10,450 bases of DNA from an uncultured Bacteroidota bacterium (GTDB lineage: Bacteria > Bacteroidota > Bacteroidia > 2-12-FULL-35-15): positions 1 to 10,450 of the forward strand of contig CAILDT010000856.1 in NCBI GenBank assembly GCA_903833025.1, written 5' to 3'. Under the pieces are notes generated by a model that saw only the letters and a program-made list of their open reading frames with translations, did no database searches and was not told the DNA's origin. A program made the translations under genes and the position numbers. Shown piece by piece: positions 1 through 6,626 of this stretch; positions within the stretch are counted from its first letter, which is position 1, and every line of letters begins with the position of its first letter.

Positions 1-1
1 A

Positions 2-88
2 TTAATTAACCTTACGGTTGAATACCGAGAGAAAGGACTTTTTATGCACGAGTACGATGCTATATATGAAAATGTGTTAAATGAATAA
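2..88 (+). CDS. C-terminal end of an unidentified protein (partial)
   Basis: An open frame runs in from the left edge and stops at TAA (86-88), giving 28 residues that end in the acidic stretch YDAIYENVLNE. The composition (mixed charged and aromatic residues, no low complexity) looks like a genuine protein end, and a strong terminator hairpin begins seven bases after the stop, which supports a real gene end. The fragment is too short to assign a family, and the start lies outside the window. The gene is convergent with the fibre gene on the other strand. An internal ATG at 44 exists but would leave only 14 codons, so it is not a sensible start. Confidence 0.55.
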   Translation, partial: LINLTVEYREKGLFMHEYDAIYENVLNE

Positions 89-94
89 AAACAA

Positions 95-123
95 AAAGAG
101 CTTCACATACTGTGAAGCTCTTT
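95..123. terminator. Bidirectional intrinsic terminator between convergent genes
   Basis: A perfect 13-bp inverted repeat (arms 95-107 and 111-123, AAAGAGCTTCACA and its complement) encloses a 3-base loop. On the minus strand it is followed by a T-rich run (complement of A-rich 87-97), which makes a good terminator for the gene ending at 146. On the plus strand the trailing sequence is TTTCTATT, which is adequate for the gene ending at 88. The position between two convergent stop codons fits a shared terminator. Confidence 0.85.
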
Positions 124-145
124 CTATTAAACTACTTATTTCCTT

Positions 146-2128
146 TTATTGTTTCACCATTTTCTTTGTATCAAATATTTTTCCATCAACAACAAGAGTA
201 TAACTATAAATACCGTTGCTTAAATCCTGTGCATATACATTCAAATGTCCTTGCCCTTTTTGCAATAATTCCACTGATTGTATTAATTTACCCCCTGCAT
301 TATAAAACAACATTTCAGCTTTACCTGTGTTGTCAGGCAAAAAATAATTAATGGTTGTTTCTTCTGCAAAAGGATTTGGAGAATTTTGGTCAAGAATTAC
401 CGTCTGTGCATCTGTCAATTTTACATCAATGGATGCAACATTAGCAGTACTATTATTTTGAGGAGTAATAGGAGCAATAAAAGCATTCACCTTTTGAGCA
501 ATGAAATTTATCATCGAATCCTGACTAGTAACTTTTTGTTTTAATTCTTCTATTGTTTTTTGTTGCTCTTGAATACCTTCGGTTAAAATAGCAATAAACC
601 CAATATAATTAATGGCTTTATAGTCAACTTCTTGAGAAATTACATTTCCTTTAGCGTCTTTACCTTCAGGTTTATGTGAAGAACTAACAAGCTCAGGTAA
701 TATTTTTTCAATTTCTTGAGCGACGAACCCGTACTGTTTTTTGTCAGTGAAGTTCATCCCGTATTGATTTTGAGTATTGAAAAAATAAGACATTGGTTTA
801 AGTTGTTTTATTGTATTTATAGCATTAGAAACGGGGTTCAAATTGTTTTTAAATTTTTGATCAGAAAGCCAATACGATACAGGTGCGTAAGCATCTCCAT
901 TGCAATCAAGTGCGTGATTCCCTGATATTGCATCAATTATAAGACCTACATTTCCTGACACACCTCCATCATTAATGTATGCTGCTAAACTACCGCTAGT
1001 AGGTCCTGCATCTACTTCACCCCCCCTTGTGGCAGTAGTATTAACTGCTATACCTTGTACAAGTAAGGATATATATGTATTTGCTAAAGTCCTTATTCCT
1101 ACTGCATTTTCATTTATGTCAATTGCTGGAAAATCAGTAGAAGGATACCCTAAACCTGCTAAAGCTAAAGCACTCCATCCTGCATCAACTAAGTGATAAG
1201 CAGAATTTCCTGAATTAGTTGTACTTCCAATAATAACGTGATGGGCTGTAGATGGTACTCCAAAACCTAAAGCCATACAATTAGAAGAACCAAAAGTTTG
1301 ATCATACGAACCAATCGCATACGAAAGTTGTGAAGGTCCATTAATATGGCTTCCATAACCCACAATCATTGATTGAACAGCGTGTTCATCAATAGTATCA
1401 AGCGAACCTACAATATGTGCATTGTTGCAATAACTTGAAGAGTTTAGTCCGATTAAATTCGCGCTACCAAATACAAAGCCTTGTCCAGCACTTCCTCCAT
1501 CACTGTAAACTCCATTTTCATAACCAAAAATTGTGTGGTCATTTCCCGTGATTGTATTATGACCTCCCATAATATTACATCCCTTAAAAGGGGTTGCAGT
1601 AGATAGAATTCCGTTGGCATATCCAACACTAAAATTTTCAGTATAGTTTTTTGTAAATTCCAAATCATAAGTAACCATAGGAATTGTACGATTGCTTAAT
1701 AAATTTGCCAAAGTTGAACTAGAGTTACCGAATGTGCCACCCAAAACCACGCAACCCGCTTCAACCATAGTACCATTATCCGCACACGTTATTCCTCCAG
1801 TTCCACCCCCTGGAGCCGCCGGAACATAAATAATATCTCCACATTTATCCACAGAAAGCACCCCAGGTCCTGGGTTTGCTTGTGGTTGGCATTCAGCGGT
1901 TAAATCTGCGAATTGTACTCCCGCCCACCCTGTTGGGTTTGGGCTACTTGCATCCACAGGTGGTTGATTGTTTTCTTTACATTTGTCTTCACAAGTGTTA
2001 ATGTAATTAACAATTTGTGGTGTTTTAGGAAGCGCATCAGGACAAAGACAATTTGTTTGCGTTGCCTGTGAAAAAGCATTTGACATTGTAATCAATGCTA
2101 AGCCGATAAAAAGAATTGTTTTTTTCAT
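146..2128 (-). CDS. Secreted fibre protein: YadA-like head, S74 chaperone domain, T9SS sorting domain
   Basis: 660 residues with several recognisable regions. Residues 1-20 form a signal peptide, probably cut before Gln21. Residues 21-180 are Cys/Pro/Gly-rich; the protein has twelve cysteines, eight of them before residue 130. Residues about 180-302 hold degenerate 14-20-residue repeats with recurring IxG and VGS/IGS-type turns, resembling the YadA/tail-fibre left-handed beta-roll. Residues about 418-530 match peptidase S74 (intramolecular chaperone): LSDQKFKNNL, then YGFVAQEIEKILPELV, VDYKAINYIGFIAILTEGIQE. Ser422-Asp423 is the expected cut site and Lys427 the dyad partner. Residues about 520-548 look like a coiled coil. 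Residues 578-660 are a type A T9SS sorting domain (NSPNPF, then SNGIYSYTLVVDG and a basic end). In known S74 proteins the domain guides trimer formation and then cleaves itself off. I infer a trimeric surface or released fibre exported by Sec and T9SS; the ligand is unknown. The A-rich leader next to ATG 2128 has no Shine-Dalgarno site. Confidence 0.9.
   Translation of the reverse strand: MKKTILFIGLALITMSNAFSQATQTNCLCPDALPKTPQIVNYINTCEDKCKENNQPPVDASSPNPTGWAGVQFADLTAECQPQANPGPGVLSVDKCGDIIYVPAAPGGGTGGITCADNGTMVEAGCVVLGGTFGNSSSTLANLLSNRTIPMVTYDLEFTKNYTENFSVGYANGILSTATPFKGCNIMGGHNTITGNDHTIFGYENGVYSDGGSAGQGFVFGSANLIGLNSSSYCNNAHIVGSLDTIDEHAVQSMIVGYGSHINGPSQLSYAIGSYDQTFGSSNCMALGFGVPSTAHHVIIGSTTNSGNSAYHLVDAGWSALALAGLGYPSTDFPAIDINENAVGIRTLANTYISLLVQGIAVNTTATRGGEVDAGPTSGSLAAYINDGGVSGNVGLIIDAISGNHALDCNGDAYAPVSYWLSDQKFKNNLNPVSNAINTIKQLKPMSYFFNTQNQYGMNFTDKKQYGFVAQEIEKILPELVSSSHKPEGKDAKGNVISQEVDYKAINYIGFIAILTEGIQEQQKTIEELKQKVTSQDSMINFIAQKVNAFIAPITPQNNSTANVASIDVKLTDAQTVILDQNSPNPFAEETTINYFLPDNTGKAEMLFYNAGGKLIQSVELLQKGQGHLNVYAQDLSNGIYSYTLVVDGKIFDTKKMVKQ
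149..397 (-). other. T9SS type A C-terminal sorting domain (residues 578-660)
   Basis: The segment starts with the typical LDQNSPNPF motif, continues through an amphipathic beta-strand pattern with a central FYNAGGKLIQSVEL strand, and ends with LSNGIYSYTLVVDG and a basic tail. This matches the immunoglobulin-like Por sorting domain recognised by the type 9 secretion machinery, which in studied species is removed by the PorU sortase during surface attachment. It is the strongest taxonomic marker in the window. Confidence 0.9.
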
Positions 2129-2212
2129 TTTGTTTTAAGTTTTAAAGATTTGTAAATAATTTAACTACTATTGTTTTTTAATGAAATGCTACTCGTAGAC
2201 TGTTTGATAGTT

Positions 2213-2221
2213 ACCTCCTTT
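2213..2221 (-). promoter_or_regulatory. Orphan extended Shine-Dalgarno sequence in the fibre gene leader
   Basis: The minus strand reads AAAGGAGGT, a perfect 9-base complement of the usual 16S rRNA 3' end. It lies 84 bases before the fibre gene ATG, and no ATG, GTG or TTG follows within normal spacing. Most Bacteroidota genes do not use such sites, so this is either a ribosome standby or regulatory site or a chance match. Confidence 0.3.
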
Positions 2222-2270
2222 TTTAAATTGTTAATGATTTATTGGATTAATAGGTACTTGGTATTCGTAA

Positions 2271-2306
2271 TAAAAAATCCCTTGTTTCTTTTTATCGAAA
2301 CAAAGG
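2271..2306 (-). terminator. Intrinsic terminator on the minus strand without an obvious upstream gene
   Basis: Read on the minus strand, a 10-bp stem (2297-2306 with 2279-2288, including one U-G wobble) closes an 8-base loop and is followed by A, six T (2272-2277) and more AT. This is the classic intrinsic terminator layout. No plausible coding gene ends just before it on that strand. It lies about 140 bases upstream of the fibre gene, so it either ends an unrecognised short transcript or acts as an attenuator in a long leader. Confidence 0.45.
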
Positions 2307-2351
2307 AAATGTAAGTTGTAAAAGAAAATATATTAATCGCGGTGAGCGAGT

Positions 2352-2428
2352 GAGTGTTGAGTGTTGAGTGTTGAGTGTTGAGTGTTGAGTATTGAGTATT
2401 GAGTATTGAGTGTTGAGCGTTGAGCGTT
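2352..2428. repeat. Heptanucleotide tandem array, 11 units (GAGTGTT and variants)
   Basis: Eleven contiguous 7-base units run in blocks: five GAGTGTT, three GAGTATT, one GAGTGTT and two GAGCGTT. A degenerate unit precedes them at 2342-2351. The period is not a multiple of three and every frame meets TGA quickly, so the array does not code for protein. The block-wise distribution of variants points to growth by slippage or unequal exchange. Confidence 0.95.
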
Positions 2429-2721
2429 GAAGTTAATAATTACACCATATAAAAAGGAAAGAAAAAGTATATTTAATAATAGTGAAATCATCGATAACTT
2501 GTTTAGAGTTTACAAAGTTATAGTAATCCTTTAAACAAACAAACAAATCTATATTATTTGTTATTAAGCTAATATTGGGAAACAAATATACCGAAAACCC
2601 GTTTTCTTTTGATAATAAACCCAAAAACACTCCTAATAAAAATCGTAATTAATTAAAAATAAAAATTTGTATTTGCAACATAGATGTATGCTTACAACGT
2701 ACACGTCCCAAGCCGGTCACA

Positions 2722-2754
2722 ATACATATCTTTTATTTTTATAAAGATATGTAT
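2722..2754. promoter_or_regulatory. 12-bp perfect inverted repeat before the acyltransferase gene
   Basis: The arms 2722-2733 (ATACATATCTTT) and 2743-2754 are exact complements around a 9-base AT-only loop. The second arm ends 17 bases before the ATG at 2772 and overlaps TATATTTA (2752-2759), a near match to the Bacteroidota -7 element. It could be an operator or a leader hairpin. Lack of GC pairs and of a T-run argues against a terminator. Confidence 0.4.
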
Positions 2755-2771
2755 ATTTACCAACTTTAAAA

Positions 2772-3770
2772 ATGAAAGAAAACATAAAGATATTACACTT
2801 TCTACGTGGCTTTGCCGCCTTAGGCGTAGTTATCTTTCATTATAGCACAGCAGCATTACCAACTATAAAAGATAATTTGCTTGCCCCCATTTTTTATTAC
2901 GGACAGTACGGCGTGCAAGTGTTTTTTGTAATCTCTGGTTTCGTAATCCCATACTCAATGCACCGTTCGGGATATAAAATAAACCATTACTTCAAAAATA
3001 TATTGCAGCGTTATGTGCGTATTTGTCCGCCATCGTACCTATCTTTTCTAATGATATTTGCCATTTATTACGGCGCCATACTCATCAATCATCACCCGAT
3101 AGAAGGGATGCCGTGGGTGGGTATTAACACTATTTCGGTAATTGGTAATTTAACTTACACCGTACCTTACTTAAAAACAGAGTGGTTTAACCCAGTGTTT
3201 TGGACGCTTGCAGTAGAGTTTCAATTCTATTTAATCATCGGTTTATTACTACCGTTACTCATCAAAAAAAACAATGTGCTTATTATCATCATTCTGATTG
3301 GCGCATTAGCACTGTGGTACGTTAAAATATTTTGGTTTTTCGAATACGCAAGTTTCTTTGTATTAGGTATACTATTATTTCTGCGGAAACAAAAACTCAT
3401 CCCTCCTATTCTATTCATAGTACTTTCCATCATCACTATACTATTCACTTACATTCAAAACAACATTCCCGAATTTACATTCGGCACCGCCACCTACCTT
3501 ATTATCCTACTTAATCAAAACCTCGATTTTAAATTTACAAACCATCTCGGCAAAATATCATATAGCTTATACATCATTCATTTACCCATCGGTTTCATCG
3601 CCGAAATAGTATTAAAACATATCCTTCCCATCCACCACAGCGATAGCGGTAAAATAATAATGTTGCTCATTTATACCATTATTTCCATACTATTCGCCAC
3701 CTTGTTTTATAAATTTATAGAGAAACCATTTTTAGATTATTCTAAAAAAGTAAAAGCATCTATCAAGTGA
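2772..3770 (+). CDS. Acyltransferase 3 family integral membrane protein (OafA/YrhL type)
   Basis: 332 residues, rich in hydrophobic segments (roughly ten membrane helices). Family hallmarks occur in the expected order: LHFLRGFAALGVVIFHYS at residues 8-25 with the conserved Arg12 and the essential-type His23, GVQVFFVISGFVIPYS at 47-62, the basic RYVRICPPSY segment at 80-89, FWTLAVEFQFYL with Glu149, a late LGKISYSLYIIHLP motif, and IEKPFLDYSKK at the C-terminus. Such enzymes move acetyl or other acyl groups across the inner membrane onto surface polysaccharides, O-antigen, peptidoglycan or exported small molecules. The length fits a stand-alone membrane domain without the extra SGNH domain of OafA proteins. 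The substrate cannot be told from the sequence, since no polysaccharide genes lie nearby. The start ATG 2772 is immediately followed by the family N-terminus. The next gene begins 23 bases downstream, so the two may be co-transcribed. Confidence 0.9.
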   Translation: MKENIKILHFLRGFAALGVVIFHYSTAALPTIKDNLLAPIFYYGQYGVQVFFVISGFVIPYSMHRSGYKINHYFKNILQRYVRICPPSYLSFLMIFAIYYGAILINHHPIEGMPWVGINTISVIGNLTYTVPYLKTEWFNPVFWTLAVEFQFYLIIGLLLPLLIKKNNVLIIIILIGALALWYVKIFWFFEYASFFVLGILLFLRKQKLIPPILFIVLSIITILFTYIQNNIPEFTFGTATYLIILLNQNLDFKFTNHLGKISYSLYIIHLPIGFIAEIVLKHILPIHHSDSGKIIMLLIYTIISILFATLFYKFIEKPFLDYSKKVKASIK

Positions 3771-3781
3771 AAAATAAATTT

Positions 3782-3789
3782 TATGTTTG
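3782..3789 (+). promoter_or_regulatory. Possible -7 promoter element (TAnnTTTG) at the exported protein start
   Basis: TATGTTTG matches the Bacteroidota -7 consensus exactly and would place the transcription start almost on the ATG at 3794. No TTTG-type -33 element is visible at the proper distance, so a chance match is possible. Confidence 0.25.
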
Positions 3790-3793
3790 TAAA

Positions 3794-4354
3794 ATGAAAC
3801 CAACCACGCTGTTACTTTTCTTTATCACCATTTCCATTTATACAAATGCTCAAAACGCAACACCCTGCGCACATAAAGCAGGAGTCTTTTTTTCGCTCGA
3901 AGCATTTTTATCTAACACCTACAGCGACAGTATTTGTTTGGATAATAACAACAGTAAAATAAAACAAGGCAACAATCAACTTATCATTTTAACATCGCCA
4001 GCAGGCAAAAAAACATATAAACTCGCCGAGTTAATTGGCTATTTCGATGGTAAAAATAAGTTCAAATATTTTTATGACGAAAAAAGTGAAGATGCTTATT
4101 TTGGTTATTTCAAGATAGAGGAAACGAAAGGATTAATAATTTATTCGCAATGGTACATCCACGGCGGACCAATATTTTTTTATAGCAAAGACTTCGAAAG
4201 CCCAATAAAATTGCTAAACAAACGAAACCTCGAAAAAGATTTTACGAAAGAAGAATTTGTAAAAGAATTAAACCCGTTAGCAGATATGCAGAATAAAAAG
4301 AAAGTTGCGCTGCAAGTAAATGTGGTGTATGAAAAATTTTATGGGAAGAAATAA
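3794..4354 (+). CDS. Exported protein of unknown function
   Basis: 186 residues from ATG 3794. The frame is also open from a GTG at 3767 that overlaps the stop of the acyltransferase gene, but that would put a charged nine-residue extension before a clean signal peptide (MKPTTLLLFFITISIYTNAQ), so I prefer ATG 3794. The mature part has a single early Cys, aromatic-rich strands such as YFGYFKIEETKGLIIYSQWY, and a Lys/Glu-rich helical C-terminus (EEFVKELNPLAD). It is probably a small periplasmic or outer-envelope protein. I do not recognise the family. It lies directly downstream of the acyltransferase and its stop is one base from the convergent stop of the next gene. The perfect -7-like motif TATGTTTG at 3782-3789 sits just before the ATG. 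Confidence 0.8.
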   Translation: MKPTTLLLFFITISIYTNAQNATPCAHKAGVFFSLEAFLSNTYSDSICLDNNNSKIKQGNNQLIILTSPAGKKTYKLAELIGYFDGKNKFKYFYDEKSEDAYFGYFKIEETKGLIIYSQWYIHGGPIFFYSKDFESPIKLLNKRNLEKDFTKEEFVKELNPLADMQNKKKVALQVNVVYEKFYGKK

Positions 4355-4355
4355 A

Positions 4356-6623
4356 TTATTTGCCTAACAACTTCAGCGCATCGCTCACCTCAATTAATTC
4401 GTCCTTATTATAAGCAACCAAAAACGCATCTTTGATTCCGTACATACTTCTTATTTCTTCTTTAAATGCCTTTGCCTGTTTGTAATCGGTAAACTCACCC
4501 GCCACATATCTGGTAACGCCACCGCCATCTTTATGCTGTTTTACATCTTTTATTTTTGCAAACACTGCCTGCATATCCGCAGGAGGATTGCCTTTAAACT
4601 TACCTAACTGAATGGTAATAAACACATCTTTATTTACAGCTACAGGCAAAGCAGCACTGCCACCAGTTGCAGCAGAATCATTTTCAGGAGCAGTTACATT
4701 TAATTCCACCTGCTGTTGAATAGGTTGCACACCCGCTTCGCGCAAGGTAATGCGCTCCCCGTCTTTGTAAGCGGTAACATAAGCACCATCATATCCTTTA
4801 TTCACCAGCTCATCTTTATAGCTCGCTGCTGCTTCGTAAGCGCGGTAACTGCCCGAAGTATATCTGTACAATCCATCATCTATCTTGACTTCCACCACAT
4901 CTTTAATATCTTGCAACACATATTTAGGCAACCGTTCTTTAAAAGCCCCCAGCTGAATACGGAACACAGTACCAGGAGTTTTAATATCTGTGTATGGATA
5001 ATAGTCAGCTTCCGTAAGCTTTTCGCCTTCTTTATAATTTCTAAACAATTTAATTTTCTTTTTAGGAGCAGTAGTTTCAGGTACTTTGGCGGTAGCTTTA
5101 GAATTAATACCTTTAGCAGAAGTTTTTATTTCATCAGGGTTATCAGTTGCTTCACCATTAAACACTCCTTTCGAGTTTTTTACTGATGCGCCGTATAAAT
5201 TATAAGGGTCGTAAAACTTGCCGTGCTGGCGCAATACCACTCTTGCTTTTTTAAATCCAATAAACTGCATTTCTTGTTTTCTCTTTTCTGCATCCGTTAA
5301 AATATGAAAATCACCTGCTGTGTACATCGTAGTTGTTGCATTCAAATCATTGTTTTGCACATCAGGAATAGTCAATAAAACATTCATTAATTGCGGAGTA
5401 ATTGAGTTATGGTAAGTACCCAAATCAACCATATATTCCTTTTTGTAAAACTCTTCGTACTCCGTTCTTTCATTGTGGTTATGATAACTGACAGGGTTAT
5501 ACAAACCAGTAGAATCGAGATATACATTCATTTGTCGGGCCAATAACGAATCGCTTAACGTAACACCACGCGTATCCACAAACGCATCTTTTTTAGATTC
5601 GGGCTCATCATCTCTGTAATTCGGCACATAATCATTATCGCCATCAAGCGGGCATCCGTTGGCGTTTACAGAAACCCCTTTGGGCGTACCAAGGCAGTCA
5701 TCTTTAAAATCAGGCACACCGTCGCCATCTTCATCAGCCTTTGCTAACGCCCTGAAATACTTATACTCCGCTGCATCATCTCTTCCAAAGGTATAACGCA
5801 CCGCAAAGGAAGTCATCATATAATTATCATTTTTACTATTGCCTGCTCTGTTGCCAACACTCTTGGAAGTAATACCATCAATGTAATCAGTAAACGTATA
5901 GTGCATTACTGCACCCATTTTAAACTTTATATTATCATTTAAGTTAAAAACAAAACCACCACCAACAGGCACCGCAAAGGATGTATTGGGATAATTGCCG
6001 AACCCATCAGCATTCAAACTTCTTATATCCGTTTCATATTTATAATCACGTTGAATAATTTTTGCATTAACCGCATTTGCATCATTTTGGGCAAGGTTGC
6101 GAATACTTCCGTCCGTCCAATAATAATACATATCGCCATTTTTATCAAGCAAATCGGTTTTAGAAACAAACTGAAATGCCTCAAACCCTAACGTAATAAA
6201 CGGACTCGCAATTCTGTCCTTTTTAAGGAAATTACCAAAGTTGTATTCCAAATTAATTCCCCCAGATGTTATTTGCGATTGAAAATTAAGATTCCGATTG
6301 TTGGCAGCAAACCGTTCGTTGGCTTCTAATTTTCCATAAAGAAAGAAAAGATTAACATCTAAAAAATCTGTTATCCGGTGCCCTACTTCCAACTGATAAG
6401 CTATTTTACTTACCGAAGGTGTGGTAAAATGCTTATCGTACATATCGCCATAAAACGAAAGCATACCTGCATTTAAAGTAACTGAAGGACGAAATGAAAA
6501 TTTGTTTTGTGGAGTATTAGTTAATGGCGAATTATTATCTGCAAAAGCAGTATCATTGTTTTGCGCAACAGCAAAGCTTGTTATCAAAAAGAAGAGGAAT
6601 ATGCATTTTGTTTTCAAAATCAT
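4356..6623 (-). CDS. Outer-membrane beta-barrel protein with TSP3 linker and SPOR modules
   Basis: 755 residues from ATG 6623. A TTG two codons upstream (6629) is in frame, but the ATG gives the cleaner signal peptide (MILKTKCIFLFFLITSFAVAQ). Residues about 42-281 are alternating beta strands of an OmpA-like barrel, ending SFAVRYTFG. Residues 297-338 hold thrombospondin type 3 calcium repeats (DEDGDGVPDFKDDC, then NANGCPLDGDNDYVPNYRD). SPOR modules occupy about 551-631 (FRIQLGAF, then YRYTSGSY) and 666-755 (ITIQLGKF, then TRYVAGEF). A diverged copy probably sits at 398-473 (MVDLGTY, then TMYTAGDF). SPOR domains bind peptidoglycan, typically glycan strands stripped of stem peptides. The layout resembles OprF/OmpA proteins with SPOR replacing the usual OmpA C-terminal domain. 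I infer a tether from outer membrane to cell wall, perhaps linked to division or envelope stability. It is paralogous to the barrel at 8778-10133. Confidence 0.85.
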   Translation of the reverse strand: MILKTKCIFLFFLITSFAVAQNNDTAFADNNSPLTNTPQNKFSFRPSVTLNAGMLSFYGDMYDKHFTTPSVSKIAYQLEVGHRITDFLDVNLFFLYGKLEANERFAANNRNLNFQSQITSGGINLEYNFGNFLKKDRIASPFITLGFEAFQFVSKTDLLDKNGDMYYYWTDGSIRNLAQNDANAVNAKIIQRDYKYETDIRSLNADGFGNYPNTSFAVPVGGGFVFNLNDNIKFKMGAVMHYTFTDYIDGITSKSVGNRAGNSKNDNYMMTSFAVRYTFGRDDAAEYKYFRALAKADEDGDGVPDFKDDCLGTPKGVSVNANGCPLDGDNDYVPNYRDDEPESKKDAFVDTRGVTLSDSLLARQMNVYLDSTGLYNPVSYHNHNERTEYEEFYKKEYMVDLGTYHNSITPQLMNVLLTIPDVQNNDLNATTTMYTAGDFHILTDAEKRKQEMQFIGFKKARVVLRQHGKFYDPYNLYGASVKNSKGVFNGEATDNPDEIKTSAKGINSKATAKVPETTAPKKKIKLFRNYKEGEKLTEADYYPYTDIKTPGTVFRIQLGAFKERLPKYVLQDIKDVVEVKIDDGLYRYTSGSYRAYEAAASYKDELVNKGYDGAYVTAYKDGERITLREAGVQPIQQQVELNVTAPENDSAATGGSAALPVAVNKDVFITIQLGKFKGNPPADMQAVFAKIKDVKQHKDGGGVTRYVAGEFTDYKQAKAFKEEIRSMYGIKDAFLVAYNKDELIEVSDALKLLGK
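4359..4628 (-). other. SPOR module 2 of the barrel protein (C-terminal)
   Basis: This encodes the last 90 residues. The pattern is ITIQLGKF at the first strand, a helix, TRYVAGEF in the central strand pair, a second helix (KQAKAFKEEIRSMYG) and a final strand AFLVAYNKDELI. It aligns by eye with the other SPOR modules in this window. Confidence 0.75.
4731..4973 (-). other. SPOR module 1 of the barrel protein
   Basis: The pattern is FRIQLGAF, a helix, LYRYTSGSYRAYEAAASY, a second helix and GAYVTAYKDGERITLREA. It is the closest of the modules here to the typical SPOR signature, and its ending AYVTAYKDGERIT is nearly repeated in the SPOR module of the 670-residue protein (AWVTAYNKGKRIT). Confidence 0.8.
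5205..5432 (-). other. Diverged third SPOR-like module
   Basis: Residues about 398-473 show the same order of elements as the two clear SPOR modules: MVDLGTY in place of IQLGAF, a helix, MYTAGDFHILTDAEKRKQEM in place of RYTSGSY plus helix, and a last strand KARVVLRQHGKF. Identity is low, so this rests on pattern alignment by eye. Confidence 0.45.
5610..5735 (-). other. Thrombospondin type 3 calcium-binding repeats
   Basis: Two Asp-rich loops (DEDGDGVPDFKDDC and DGDNDYVPNYRDDEP) surround the GTPKGVSVNANGCP spacer that is typical of OmpA-family proteins with TSP3 linkers. The rigid calcium-bound linker would separate the barrel from the periplasmic SPOR region. Confidence 0.85.
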
Positions 6624-6626
6624 TTG

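Larger units (their letters stand above)
2129..2771. other. 643-bp gene-free region between divergent genes
   Basis: The region separates the fibre gene (minus) from the acyltransferase gene (plus). From left to right it contains the A-rich fibre leader, a perfect anti-SD complement (2213-2221), a minus-strand intrinsic terminator (2271-2306), a heptanucleotide tandem array (2352-2428), about 290 bp of AT-rich sequence without recognisable content, and a 12-bp inverted repeat just before the acyltransferase start. A GTG-started 65-codon minus-strand frame (2433-2630) has no family resemblance and no convincing start, so I do not call it a gene. Confidence 0.7.

Noticed and set aside
146..2128. 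Prophage tail-fibre gene
   Set aside because: S74 and beta-roll repeats suggest phage fibres, but the signal peptide, T9SS sorting domain and absence of neighbouring phage genes point to a cellular surface protein.
2185..2225. Remnant of a 16S rRNA 3' end on the plus strand (TTACCTCCTTT)
   Set aside because: Only the anti-SD-like bases match; the bases before them show no similarity to the conserved end of 16S rRNA.
2352..2428. CRISPR array
   Set aside because: The units are 7 bp and contiguous, without spacers, and no cas gene lies in the window.
2433..2630. 65-codon minus-strand open frame beginning at GTG, upstream of the orphan terminator
   Set aside because: No ATG, no recognisable motif, AT-rich composition and a stop just before the start. 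The terminator beyond it is suggestive, but the protein is not convincing.
3767..3793. GTG start of the exported protein overlapping the acyltransferase stop
   Set aside because: It would add nine residues ahead of a standard signal peptide; ATG 3794 gives a normal export signal.
4716..5186. 156-codon plus-strand open frame
   Set aside because: It lies wholly antisense to the SPOR region of the barrel gene and has the Phe/Ser-rich composition typical of a reverse-frame shadow.
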